From assembly GCA_026707185.1 (NCBI GenBank), contig JAPOXI010000096.1, forward strand, positions 1 through 13,171: a stretch of 13,171 bases of DNA, given 5' to 3'. The notes beneath the pieces were generated by a model. It ran no database searches and was not told the DNA's origin. It saw only the letters and a program-made list of their open reading frames with translations. This DNA is from Chloroflexota bacterium. GTDB lineage: Bacteria > Chloroflexota > UBA11872. Below, piece by piece: positions 6,633 to 13,106 of the stretch (within the stretch, counting starts at the first letter, position 1; every line of letters starts with the position of its first letter). A program made the position numbers and the translations under genes.

Positions 6633-8015
6633 TCAGTAGGGAGACAGGGCGCTGGCGGCGGCCTGGCGGCCGGCGATGCGGCCGAAGGCGAGGGCCATGG
6701 AGAGGCCGCCGGTGTAGCCGCGGGTGTAGATACCGCCGGCGTCGGCGCCGGCGGCGTAGAGGCCGCCGAGCGGGCGGCCGGTGGAGTCGAGCACCTGGGT
6801 CAAGGCGTCGATTCGCACGCCGCCGTAGGTGACGGTGATGCCGGGCAGGAAGCGGATCGCGTAGAAGGGCGGTTGCGACAGCGGGTGCAAGTCGCTTGCG
6901 CGGGGAATGGGGAGCATGGTTGGGTCGCCGGCGTCGGCCGCGGCGTTGTAGGCGGCGAGGGAGGCCAGCAAGGGGGCGCGGGCGACGCCCCAGGTCGTGG
7001 ACATTTGCTGCGCCAGTGCTTCGAGCGAGGGCGCCTCCAGGATTTCCGTCCCGACGGATCTGACCGTTTCGAGGGCGGCCGAACCGATCTGGCTGGCGGC
7101 GTCGGCCTCGCTGTAGACCATGAAGCCGAGCGCCTCGGGTTGGTGCGGGAGGGCGTGGACGCTGACTTCGTCGCTCTCGGACTCGTCGACGTAACGCTCG
7201 CCGCGGAGGTTGACGAGAATCGCGCCGGGCAGCGCGCCGCCCAGGTGCACGCGCGGGAATGACGGGAAGTCAACGACGGCGGGCGGAGCCACGACGCGAT
7301 GGCCGTAGAAGCGGCCGAAGGGGCCGGCAGATCCGGCGCCGACGGCCAGGGCAGCCTGGAAGGCTTCGCCGGTGCTGTAGGGATTGGCGCGCAGGATCAT
7401 GCGGTCGCTGTTCGGGCCGAAGTAGCGGGCGCGGAGTTCGGGGCTGCCCTGGAAGCCGCCGGTGGCCATGACCGTGGCCCTGGCGGTGATGCGGAGAAGG
7501 CCGTTGGGGCCTTGCGCTTCGGCGCCGACGACGCGTCCGGCGGCGTCCTGAAGGAATGCGCGGATGGCGGTTTCGGTGAAGATGCGGCCGCCCGCGTCGA
7601 CGATGTTGGCGGTGAGCCGGTCCATGGCGGCGCGCGGATTGGAACGGCCGTCATCGCGGCGCTCGAGCTGGAAGGCCACATAGGGGAAGGGCGGGTTCCA
7701 GCCGCTCTCGCCGAACTCAAACGGATCCAGGCGAACGTCCTGGGTGCGAAGCCAATCGATGGCCTCGGGATAGGTCGTGACCAGGGCCTTGCCGAGGGTT
7801 GGGTCGCCGCCGGGTTGGACGGAGAGCCAGCCCGCGAGGTCGCGGGCGGTCCAGACGATGCCGGCGGAGACTGCGGAAGATCCGCCGGTCTCGGGACCTT
7901 TCTCCAGGACGATTACCCGGGCTCCGGCCTCCTGGACTGTTCGAGCAGCAGTTAGGCCGGCGATGCCGGCGCCGCAGACCAGGACGTCGGTTTGCAACAC
8001 AGGGATTTCAGTCAT
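6633..8015 (-). CDS. FAD-dependent dehydrogenase of the fumarate reductase/succinate dehydrogenase flavoprotein-like family (FAD_binding_2)
   Basis: This 460-residue protein has the FAD Rossmann motif DVLVCGAGIAG (10-20) with Glu38 ending strand 2, then GGSS (44-47), the internal ATGGFQG (185-190 region), GERYVDE (272-278), and the C-terminal FAD segment GGLYAAGADAGG (417-428) plus TGGLSMALAFGR (435-446). It resembles fumarate reductase-like, 3-ketosteroid dehydrogenase-like and tricarballylate dehydrogenase-like enzymes. The HTMGG and TTRD catalytic motifs of fumarate reductases read TYGG (396-399) and ESD (280-282), which argues against fumarate reduction. The ATG at 8015 overlaps the upstream stop (ATGA, 8015-8012); longer upstream extensions are Arg/Pro-rich out-of-frame readings of the Gfo/Idh gene. 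It is the last gene of a three-gene operon and probably cytoplasmic. Substrate unknown. Confidence 0.85.
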   Translation of the reverse strand: MTEIPVLQTDVLVCGAGIAGLTAARTVQEAGARVIVLEKGPETGGSSAVSAGIVWTARDLAGWLSVQPGGDPTLGKALVTTYPEAIDWLRTQDVRLDPFEFGESGWNPPFPYVAFQLERRDDGRSNPRAAMDRLTANIVDAGGRIFTETAIRAFLQDAAGRVVGAEAQGPNGLLRITARATVMATGGFQGSPELRARYFGPNSDRMILRANPYSTGEAFQAALAVGAGSAGPFGRFYGHRVVAPPAVVDFPSFPRVHLGGALPGAILVNLRGERYVDESESDEVSVHALPHQPEALGFMVYSEADAASQIGSAALETVRSVGTEILEAPSLEALAQQMSTTWGVARAPLLASLAAYNAAADAGDPTMLPIPRASDLHPLSQPPFYAIRFLPGITVTYGGVRIDALTQVLDSTGRPLGGLYAAGADAGGIYTRGYTGGLSMALAFGRIAGRQAAASALSPY

Positions 8016-9118
8016 GGGAGCGTCCATTCGCCACGGGCGAGGACGGGTTCGGCGCGTCCGCTGGCGGCGGAGCGGTAGGCGGCGTGGACGACCCGGAGGG
8101 CCTGGAGGGCGTCGAGGGTCGAGGTGGGCGGGTCGCAAAGGCCGGCGGCCGTCAGCAGCGCCTCGTGCATGAGGGTGTCGTAGCCGGTAATGAAGTCGGA
8201 GTCGTAGTCGATGCGTTCGCGGGGCTGGTGGGCGTAGGCGGGCAGGTTGCTGTAGCAGGTGAGGGGGGTGCCCTCGTGCGGGTCGATCTGGAGCCAGCCG
8301 TTTTCGCCCCAGACCTTGAAGAGGGCCTGCTTGTCGTCGGCGACGTCGTGCTGGTCCAGGTAGTAGGCCGAGGTGAGGGAGGCCAGCATGCCGTTGTCGT
8401 AGCGGAGGGTGAGGACGGCGGAGTCCTCGACGTCGATGGGCTGGCCGCCGGCCACGTTGGTCATGGCGGTGACTTCGACGATGTCGTGACCCGTCACGAC
8501 GTGCAACATGTCGACGAAGTGGATGCCGAGCCAGGAGAGGTGGCCGCCGCCGCCGACGCGCTTCTCGAAGAACCAGGTGTTGGAGGAGCCGGTGCGGCGC
8601 TGGAGCTGTTCGACGTCGCGGATGCGGGCCTGGTCGGCGATGTAGTGGGCGGTGACGCCGTAGAGCGTTCCCAATCGGCCCTCGTCGCGAACGATGCGGG
8701 CGGCGTCGCGAACGGCGGGTTGCTGGCTGCCGGCGAAGGCGAGCATGAGGTGGCGGTTGCAGGCCAACGCCTTGCGGGCGAGGGGTTCGAGCACGATGTC
8801 GGAGACGCTGGCCGGTTTCTCGGTAAGGACATGGGCGCCGGCATCCAGCGCCGCATCGATGATCGGCGGTGAATCGAGCGGCGGGACCGTGATGACGGCT
8901 AGCTGGGGCGATTCGGCTGCGAGGAGTTCGGCGGGGTCCTCGGCCACGGTGCGGACCTTGTCGCCGAGCACGGACAGGATGGAGTCGCGCCGCTCGCCGG
9001 CAGGAACAGCCACGGAGACCGAGGCGGCGCCGTCGTTGGCGGCCAGGCGGTCGCGATAGCCCTGCCAGTGGGCGGCTTCGTCGTTGACGATCAGAACGAC
9101 GTGGATGCCTTCAGCCAT
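8012..9118 (-). CDS. Gfo/Idh/MocA family oxidoreductase-like protein with altered nucleotide motif
   Basis: The 368-residue protein has the family's second-domain features. LTEKPAS (98-104) is the conserved EKP motif with its Lys, and GGGGHLSWLGIHFVDMLHVVTG (189-210, named by positions and ends only as G189, H200, D203, G210) is the region bearing the catalytic His/Asp. A typical C-terminal substrate-domain sheet follows. The N terminus reads IHVVLIVNDEAAHWQG (5-20), where most members have a GxGxxG dinucleotide-binding turn, so NAD(P) binding may be changed or lost. Family members oxidise or reduce sugar-like polyols at a hydroxyl carbon. The start at 9118 has AAGGAG at 9133-9128 on the minus strand, 9 nt away. 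It sits 33 nt after the TPP-enzyme stop and overlaps the FAD gene by 4 nt. Confidence 0.8.
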   Translation of the reverse strand: MAEGIHVVLIVNDEAAHWQGYRDRLAANDGAASVSVAVPAGERRDSILSVLGDKVRTVAEDPAELLAAESPQLAVITVPPLDSPPIIDAALDAGAHVLTEKPASVSDIVLEPLARKALACNRHLMLAFAGSQQPAVRDAARIVRDEGRLGTLYGVTAHYIADQARIRDVEQLQRRTGSSNTWFFEKRVGGGGHLSWLGIHFVDMLHVVTGHDIVEVTAMTNVAGGQPIDVEDSAVLTLRYDNGMLASLTSAYYLDQHDVADDKQALFKVWGENGWLQIDPHEGTPLTCYSNLPAYAHQPRERIDYDSDFITGYDTLMHEALLTAAGLCDPPTSTLDALQALRVVHAAYRSAASGRAEPVLARGEWTLP

Positions 9119-9151
9119 TGGCAGTTTCTCCTTGGGGATTCGAGCTTGCAG

Positions 9152-10837
9152 CTAGCCGTCCCAGGCGCGGGGGGCGATGCCGGCGATGTCGGTTTTGACG
9201 TCGATGACGGCGGCCCGGTCGGATGACAGGGCACGGTCCAAGGCCCCTTCCATTTCGGACGGGCGGGTGACGGTGATGCCTTCGCAGCCCATGGTTTCGG
9301 CGATGGCGGCGAAGTCGGCGTCGTTGAGCTTCCAGAGCCGGTCGGAGCCGGGGGTGGCGCCGCCGTAGATGCGCTCGTTGAGCGCCTGCTCCTGATTGAG
9401 GGAGGCGTTGTTGTTGACGACGGTGACGGTGCGGATGCCGTAGCGGGCGGCGGTGTCGAGCTCGGTGAGGTGGTACCACATGCCGCCGTCGCCGGTGAAG
9501 CAGACGACCGGTCGGTCGGGGGCGGCGCATTTGGCGCCGATGGCGGCGGGCAGGCCCCAGCCCAAGGAGCCGGCGCAGCGGATGAAGCTCTGGCCGGGCG
9601 CGGTGAGGTCGATCAGGGTTCCGGTCCAGATGCCGGCGTGGCCGGTGTCGGATAGCAGGATGGCGTCAGATGGCAACAGGCGGGTGAGCTCGCCGCAGAG
9701 ACGCTCAGGGCGCATGGGGACCTGGTCGGAGGTTAGAAGCGGTTCGACCCCTGCTTGCCAGGTACGGACGAGGGACTGGACGCGCTGGATCCAGGATTCG
9801 CGTGACGCCGGGGGAGGCGTCGAGTCGGACTCGACCTGACCCAGGAGCCTGCGGAGGCCGGCGCGGGCGTCGGCGAGGAGGCCGACGTTGATGGGGAACG
9901 AGCGGCCGAGCTCGGCGGCGTTTATGTCAAGTTGGACGATACGAGCGCCGGGTCGCGGAAGCTTCCAGATGTTGGTGACCTGTTCGCCCTTGTGACTGCC
10001 GATGAAAAAGGCGAGATCTACTTCGGCGAACACTCGGTTGGCGCATTCGCGGGAGTAGGTTCCGGAGACGCCGACGGCGAGGGGATGGTCAGCGGGGAAG
10101 GTCTCCTTGGCGTTGAGGGAGGTGATGACCGGAATGTTGAGAGCTTCGGCCAGTTTGACCAGCTCGTCGCGGGCGCCGGAGGCACGGACGCCCCCGCCGG
10201 CGACGATGACGGGACGGGAAGCCTGCACCAATTCGGCCAAAGCGGCGCGGACGCTGGCCTGATCGGGTTCGGGGCGGAATGGGGGCGTGCGGCGGAATGG
10301 TTCCTCGACGATGACGTCGAGGTCGTCCTCGGCCGTCATGATGTCGCCGCCGGTGATGCCCCAGAGGTCGAGGTGGGCGGGGCCCGGGGTGCCTGAAACG
10401 ACTTCGCGCAGGGCCTGGCGCAGGAAGATGGGGAACTCTTCGAGGGAGGTCACCGGGGTGCTGAACTTGGTGACGGCCTCGAAGGGGGCCGCGTGGTCGA
10501 CCTCCTGGTAGGCGTGGCGGTTCTGCATGATCTGGCGCAGGCGGCCGGTGAGGGCGATGACGGGCGAGCAGGCCAGGTAGGCATCCTGGAGGCCGGCGGC
10601 CAGGTTGAGCGCTCCGACCGACTGGGCGCCGCAGACGCCGGCGCCGCCGCCGATGCGGGCGTAGCCGTCGGCCATGTAGGCCGCGCCTTTTTCGGTGTGG
10701 GCCATGACGGGCTCGACGCCGACGCGTTCGAGTTCGGGCATGGCCTCGGGCACGCTGACGGGCATGAAGAAGTAGTGCGTGACGCCGTAGCCGTGGAGGG
10801 TTTCGGCGAGGAAGCGCGCGCCGCTCATCGTGGGCAT
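9152..10837 (-). CDS. Thiamine-diphosphate-dependent enzyme, acetolactate synthase large-subunit-like
   Basis: A 561-residue protein with the three-domain layout of the acetolactate synthase / pyruvate oxidase family. The N-terminal PYR domain (about 1-165) carries the cofactor-activating Glu49 in AHTEKGAAYMADGYAR (46-61) and the HAYQEVD segment (108-114). A central domain spans about 190-330. The C-terminal PP domain (about 390-555) has GSLGWGLPAAIGAK (423-436) and the ThDP/Mg motif GDGG (449-452) followed by NNN (475-477). Such enzymes decarboxylate or ligate 2-keto acids. No regulatory small subunit gene is next to it, and its partners are an oxidoreductase and an FAD dehydrogenase, so a catabolic 2-keto-acid or polyol-derived role is more likely than branched-chain amino acid synthesis. 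It is the first gene of the minus-strand operon and is divergent from the second lipoprotein gene. Confidence 0.85.
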   Translation of the reverse strand: MPTMSGARFLAETLHGYGVTHYFFMPVSVPEAMPELERVGVEPVMAHTEKGAAYMADGYARIGGGAGVCGAQSVGALNLAAGLQDAYLACSPVIALTGRLRQIMQNRHAYQEVDHAAPFEAVTKFSTPVTSLEEFPIFLRQALREVVSGTPGPAHLDLWGITGGDIMTAEDDLDVIVEEPFRRTPPFRPEPDQASVRAALAELVQASRPVIVAGGGVRASGARDELVKLAEALNIPVITSLNAKETFPADHPLAVGVSGTYSRECANRVFAEVDLAFFIGSHKGEQVTNIWKLPRPGARIVQLDINAAELGRSFPINVGLLADARAGLRRLLGQVESDSTPPPASRESWIQRVQSLVRTWQAGVEPLLTSDQVPMRPERLCGELTRLLPSDAILLSDTGHAGIWTGTLIDLTAPGQSFIRCAGSLGWGLPAAIGAKCAAPDRPVVCFTGDGGMWYHLTELDTAARYGIRTVTVVNNNASLNQEQALNERIYGGATPGSDRLWKLNDADFAAIAETMGCEGITVTRPSEMEGALDRALSSDRAAVIDVKTDIAGIAPRAWDG

Positions 10838-10843
10838 TGGGAA

Positions 10844-10849
10844 TCCCCT
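10844..10849 (-). promoter_or_regulatory. Shine-Dalgarno for the TPP enzyme, fixing ATG at 10837
   Basis: Read on the minus strand, AGGGGA lies 6 nt before ATG 10837. The frame is open 40 codons further upstream, but that extension is Arg/Pro-rich and not family-like. An internal ATG at 10828 would have a 15-nt spacing. Confidence 0.6.
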
Positions 10850-10877
10850 ATTCTGGTCAGCGCTGGCGTTGCGCTTC

Positions 10878-10890
10878 GGCCGCTCGCGGC
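10878..10890. promoter_or_regulatory. Putative operator, left copy (13-bp GCCGC/GCGGC motif)
   Basis: GGCCGCTCGCGGC contains an inverted repeat GCCGC-TC-GCGGC. An identical 13-mer lies at 11187-11199. This copy is 40 nt from the ATG of the TPP-enzyme gene (10837). A shared site near both divergent starts would suit one regulator for both operons. This is inference; in high-GC DNA a chance match is possible. Confidence 0.35.
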
Positions 10891-10912
10891 ATCCGCATCC
10901 TGCCACGCGAGG

Positions 10913-11070
10913 CCTCTGCGTAAGCGGGGATGGTTGCCTGGAAGCCCCCCACCCCAACCCGCTCCCACGGACGACTTCTGCGTGGCCCGAGACTGGTTGC
11001 CCGAAAGACTCCTCACCGATTTTGGCCGACGACGCCCGAATCTGCCTCTCCCCTTGGTAAGGGTGAAGAG
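10913..11070. repeat. Intergenic repeat element, copy 2
   Basis: It shares with copy 1 the left end (CCTCTGCGTA), two tandem modules TGGTTGCCtGGAAG (near 10931) and TGGTTGCCCGAAAG (near 10994), the hairpin region GATTTTGGCCG / CGCCCGAATC (11018-11042, one mismatch) and CCTCTCCCCTTGGTAAGGGTGAAGAG ending near 11070. Inside that last segment CCCTT / AAGGG can pair around GGT. The right-hand end present in copies 1 and 3 is missing. Confidence 0.7.
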
Positions 11071-11084
11071 TGGCGCGGCGCGTG

Positions 11085-11099
11085 TCCCGATGGTCGGGA
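11085..11099. promoter_or_regulatory. Inverted repeat TCCCGA-TGG-TCGGGA beside a -10-like box
   Basis: A perfect 6-bp inverted repeat with a 3-nt spacer lies 9 bp upstream of TACTAT (11109-11114). It would occupy the -35 region of a promoter for the second lipoprotein gene. It may be an operator or a fortuitous palindrome; it is too short for certainty. Confidence 0.3.
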
Positions 11100-11186
11100 T
11101 GCGGCAGCTACTATGGTGGTTCAAGCCGTCGGGCCCACCAACGCTGGAACCAGCAGGCCCGACGCGCCGCCGGGGCGAGCGGTCTG

Positions 11187-11199
11187 GGCCGCTCGCGGC
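11187..11199. promoter_or_regulatory. Putative operator, right copy (13-bp GCCGC/GCGGC motif)
   Basis: Identical to the motif at 10878-10890 and 41 nt from the TTG start of the lipoprotein gene (11241). Its distance to its own gene nearly equals that of the left copy. Confidence 0.35.
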
Positions 11200-11227
11200 G
11201 TCCCGGGCAGCGTGGCGCCCCTCAGTC

Positions 11228-11233
11228 GAGGAG
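11228..11233 (+). promoter_or_regulatory. Shine-Dalgarno GAGGAG deciding a TTG start
   Basis: GAGGAG lies 7 nt before TTG 11241, an ideal spacing. The frame stays open upstream to 11070, but that part overlaps intergenic repeat DNA and would place 57 basic residues before the signal. TTG at 11241 puts the twin-arginine motif at residues 28-30. Confidence 0.65.
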
Positions 11234-11240
11234 CGGTTCG

Positions 11241-12755
11241 TTGCCTACAAACTTTGAGCAGACTAAAGATCCTGAGCAGCCGGTGCCGCACGTCGCGACA
11301 GGCAGCGGGCCGCTGATCACTCGCCGACGGTTGCTGGCCGCAGGCACGGCCGGCATCGCCTCGGCGATGTTGGCTGCTTGCGGCGAAGAGGAGTCGGCGA
11401 CGAACAACCGGCTGCCGGCCCTGCCGACGGCGAGCCAAGAAACGGTGCGAGCGCAGGCCGTGGCCGCGACGGTGACGGAGGCGGCCCCGCGCGACGTGGG
11501 CGGCCTTCCCGAGCCCGGGGCTCAGCGAGCGGTGCGTGTGGCGTTCACCGCCCCGACGTGGAGCGTGTGGGGCTTTGGGATCGAGCCGATGCTGTTGTCG
11601 GCGGGACTGGCGGCATCGGCGGCCAGCGAGCGCAGGTACAGGTACGAAAGAAGCACGATCACCGACCATTTCAAGAGCGATTACAGCCTCTCGGCGCAGC
11701 TGGATTCGCTGCCGGGCGGCGGGGCTGAACTGCTGATGTTCCATGCCCACGATCTGCCGGATCTGCTGGCGTCGGAACAGTTGCTCCCGCTTGATGACCA
11801 CCTCCAGTCCGATGCGGACTTTGATCCCGCTGTCTACTGGCCAGGGACGCTGGAGACTGGGTTCCACGCAGGCGTGCAGTACACGCTGCCGGTTGCGGTG
11901 GCTCCGTGGAGCATTGTGTTCAATCGCGACCTGGCCAAGGAGTCCGGGATCGAAATGCCGGACCGGCAGGGATTTGACCGCGCCGCGTTTCTGCAGGCGG
12001 GACTGGCAATGCAGGGCGGGCCGTCGATCGAGGGGCGGGAGCATGGGCTGGGGTTCCTGCTGCAGGTGGACCCGAGGCCGGGTCCGGGCGGCGACTACGC
12101 GAGCTGGCCGCCGGCCTACGTGTTCATGCAGGCGGCGCTGGGCGATTTGCGCGGGTCGAGCGGGACGTTCGAGGCGCTGCGCAGCGCGGAGGCGCTGGAG
12201 ATTACGCAGTTCTTTCGCGACATGGCGCACACGTACGGGTTTGCGCCAAAGCCGGAGCGGTCGGGCGAACGCGTCTGGATTACCTACACCGAGGGCAGCA
12301 TTGGCATGTGGGGGGAGTCCATCCAGGGCCCGGGCTACGCCTGGTTGCGCGCCGGGCCTTTCCCAAACCAGGTGTTGTACCCCTTCCCCGACTTCGGCGC
12401 CGGGGGTAACCCGGCCGATGTCTGGACCATGATCGGAATTTCGGCCAAGACGACGGAACCCAAGGTTGCGTATGACGCCCTGCGCGCCCTGGAGCGCTCC
12501 CTGCGCGATGTGGCGTTCGTGCCGGCCGCCAAGTCGACGCCTGAACAGCTGCGCACGATTGCGCCGGGGCTGCTCGATGAAGAACTCCAGATGATCGTCG
12601 ATCTGATGGCCAGCGCTTCGTACGTTCGACTCTCACGACGGGAGCGCGGTGCGCTGACCAACGCGATCGATGCTGGAATCGTGCTTGAGGGCATTTCGGC
12701 GCAAGAGGCGCTGCTGGACGCCGCGACAAGTGTGGAGAGGTTGGCGGATCGCTAG
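11241..12755 (+). CDS. Tat-exported lipoprotein, family 1 extracellular solute-binding protein-like (second paralogue)
   Basis: From TTG 11241 the product has 504 residues. A polar N-region of 26 residues precedes TRRRLLAAG (27-35), a twin-arginine-type signal, then a hydrophobic stretch and the lipobox LAAC with Cys47. After a short linker comes AVAATVTE (73-80), also present in the first paralogue as TVAATVTE. The binding fold shows QLLPLDDHLQSDADFD (180-195), YWPGTLETG (199-207), a central Gly/Pro-rich loop (270-290) and LYPFPDFGAG (379-388). These are the landmarks of carbohydrate-type ABC binding proteins. No permease or ATPase is adjacent. It is divergent from the TPP-enzyme operon, suggesting that it binds a substrate of that operon or a precursor. 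Compared with the first paralogue the N lobe is diverged while the hinge and C-lobe motifs are well kept, so ligands may differ. Confidence 0.8.
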   Translation: MPTNFEQTKDPEQPVPHVATGSGPLITRRRLLAAGTAGIASAMLAACGEEESATNNRLPALPTASQETVRAQAVAATVTEAAPRDVGGLPEPGAQRAVRVAFTAPTWSVWGFGIEPMLLSAGLAASAASERRYRYERSTITDHFKSDYSLSAQLDSLPGGGAELLMFHAHDLPDLLASEQLLPLDDHLQSDADFDPAVYWPGTLETGFHAGVQYTLPVAVAPWSIVFNRDLAKESGIEMPDRQGFDRAAFLQAGLAMQGGPSIEGREHGLGFLLQVDPRPGPGGDYASWPPAYVFMQAALGDLRGSSGTFEALRSAEALEITQFFRDMAHTYGFAPKPERSGERVWITYTEGSIGMWGESIQGPGYAWLRAGPFPNQVLYPFPDFGAGGNPADVWTMIGISAKTTEPKVAYDALRALERSLRDVAFVPAAKSTPEQLRTIAPGLLDEELQMIVDLMASASYVRLSRRERGALTNAIDAGIVLEGISAQEALLDAATSVERLADR

Positions 12756-13076
12756 GTCGTGGCCGCGTGTATAGCCACGCTTCGCCGTCCGAGGTCGGGG
12801 CAGTTCGCGGACCGCCCCGGCGTGGCGCGATCTCTGGCGCTTGTGGTGTGTGGCTGCCCGGCAGGCGCACCCTTAGAGGAGATCTTTGCCGAGCACGACC
12901 ATGGTTGTCCGGATGCCCCCTCACCGCCGGATCGAGTCCGGGGCAGGCTCCAACCCTCTCCCCGGAGAGGGATCAAGAAGCGGCCGCGCATTCGAGGTCG
13001 CGGGCACTACGCAGAGGTTTCTCTGGACAGGTGCAGACGGCTTGGCCCTGGAAGTTGCCCAGGCCCGACACCAGTC
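12756..13076. other. Non-coding stretch after the lipoprotein gene
   Basis: No family-like reading frame is seen; the open frames are Arg/Pro-rich and lie over repeat DNA. Just after the stop, CGTGGC (12758-12763) can pair with GCCACG (12774-12779) around a 10-nt loop, a weak hairpin without U-tract. Repeat copy 3 occupies 12903-13022. Confidence 0.6.
12903..13022. repeat. Intergenic repeat element, copy 3 (partial, right-end type)
   Basis: It begins GGTTGTCCGGATGCCCCCTCACC, comparable to a module head of copies 1 and 2. A hairpin CCGGA / TCCGG (12927-12941) follows, then CCCTCTC / GAGAGGG (12954-12971, loop CCCG). The sequence TTCGAGGTCG (12991-13000) also occurs in copy 1. Near the right end TACGCAGAGG (13008-13017) is the exact reverse complement of the left end of copy 2 (CCTCTGCGTA). 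Confidence 0.6.
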
Positions 13077-13106
13077 TTGACAGCACCTCGGTTCGTTGCG
13101 TATAAG
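13077..13106 (+). promoter_or_regulatory. Near-consensus sigma70-type promoter reading out of the window
   Basis: TTGACA (13077-13082) is a perfect -35 box. TATAAG lies 18 nt on (13101-13106), or GTATAA at 17 nt. This is by far the best promoter in the window. Transcription would start near 13112-13115. The visible 55-60 nt downstream contain GCTC / GAGC and GGGTTTAACCC (13148-13158), both able to pair, and no start codon with a Shine-Dalgarno. The target may be a structured RNA or a gene with a long leader beyond the edge. Confidence 0.6.

Larger units (their letters stand above)
10838..11240. other. 403-bp divergent intergenic region
   Basis: No credible gene is present; the open frames here lack family-like sequence. 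The region holds two copies of a 13-bp motif (10878-10890 and 11187-11199), the repeat copy 2 (10913-11070), a short inverted repeat (11085-11099) and a weak -10-like hexamer TACTAT (11109-11114). No clear -35 box is seen for either direction. It must contain the promoters of the TPP-enzyme operon and, most likely, of the second solute-binding lipoprotein. Confidence 0.7.

Noticed and set aside
6516..7262. Plus-strand open frame beginning in repeat copy 1
   Set aside because: It is a composition artefact running antisense through the FAD gene; it has no recognisable domain.
8016..8138. Longer start of the FAD dehydrogenase
   Set aside because: The extension is Arg/Pro-rich, lies within the Gfo/Idh gene and precedes the real Rossmann fold; the ATGA overlap is the usual start arrangement.
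7799..8872. Long plus-strand open frame opposite the Gfo/Idh gene
   Set aside because: It is Gly/Val/Arg-biased and crosses two well-supported minus genes.
11070..11240. Upstream extension of the second lipoprotein frame
   Set aside because: The residues are Arg/Gly/Ser-rich and overlap intergenic DNA; GAGGAG plus TTG 11241 gives a normal signal peptide position.
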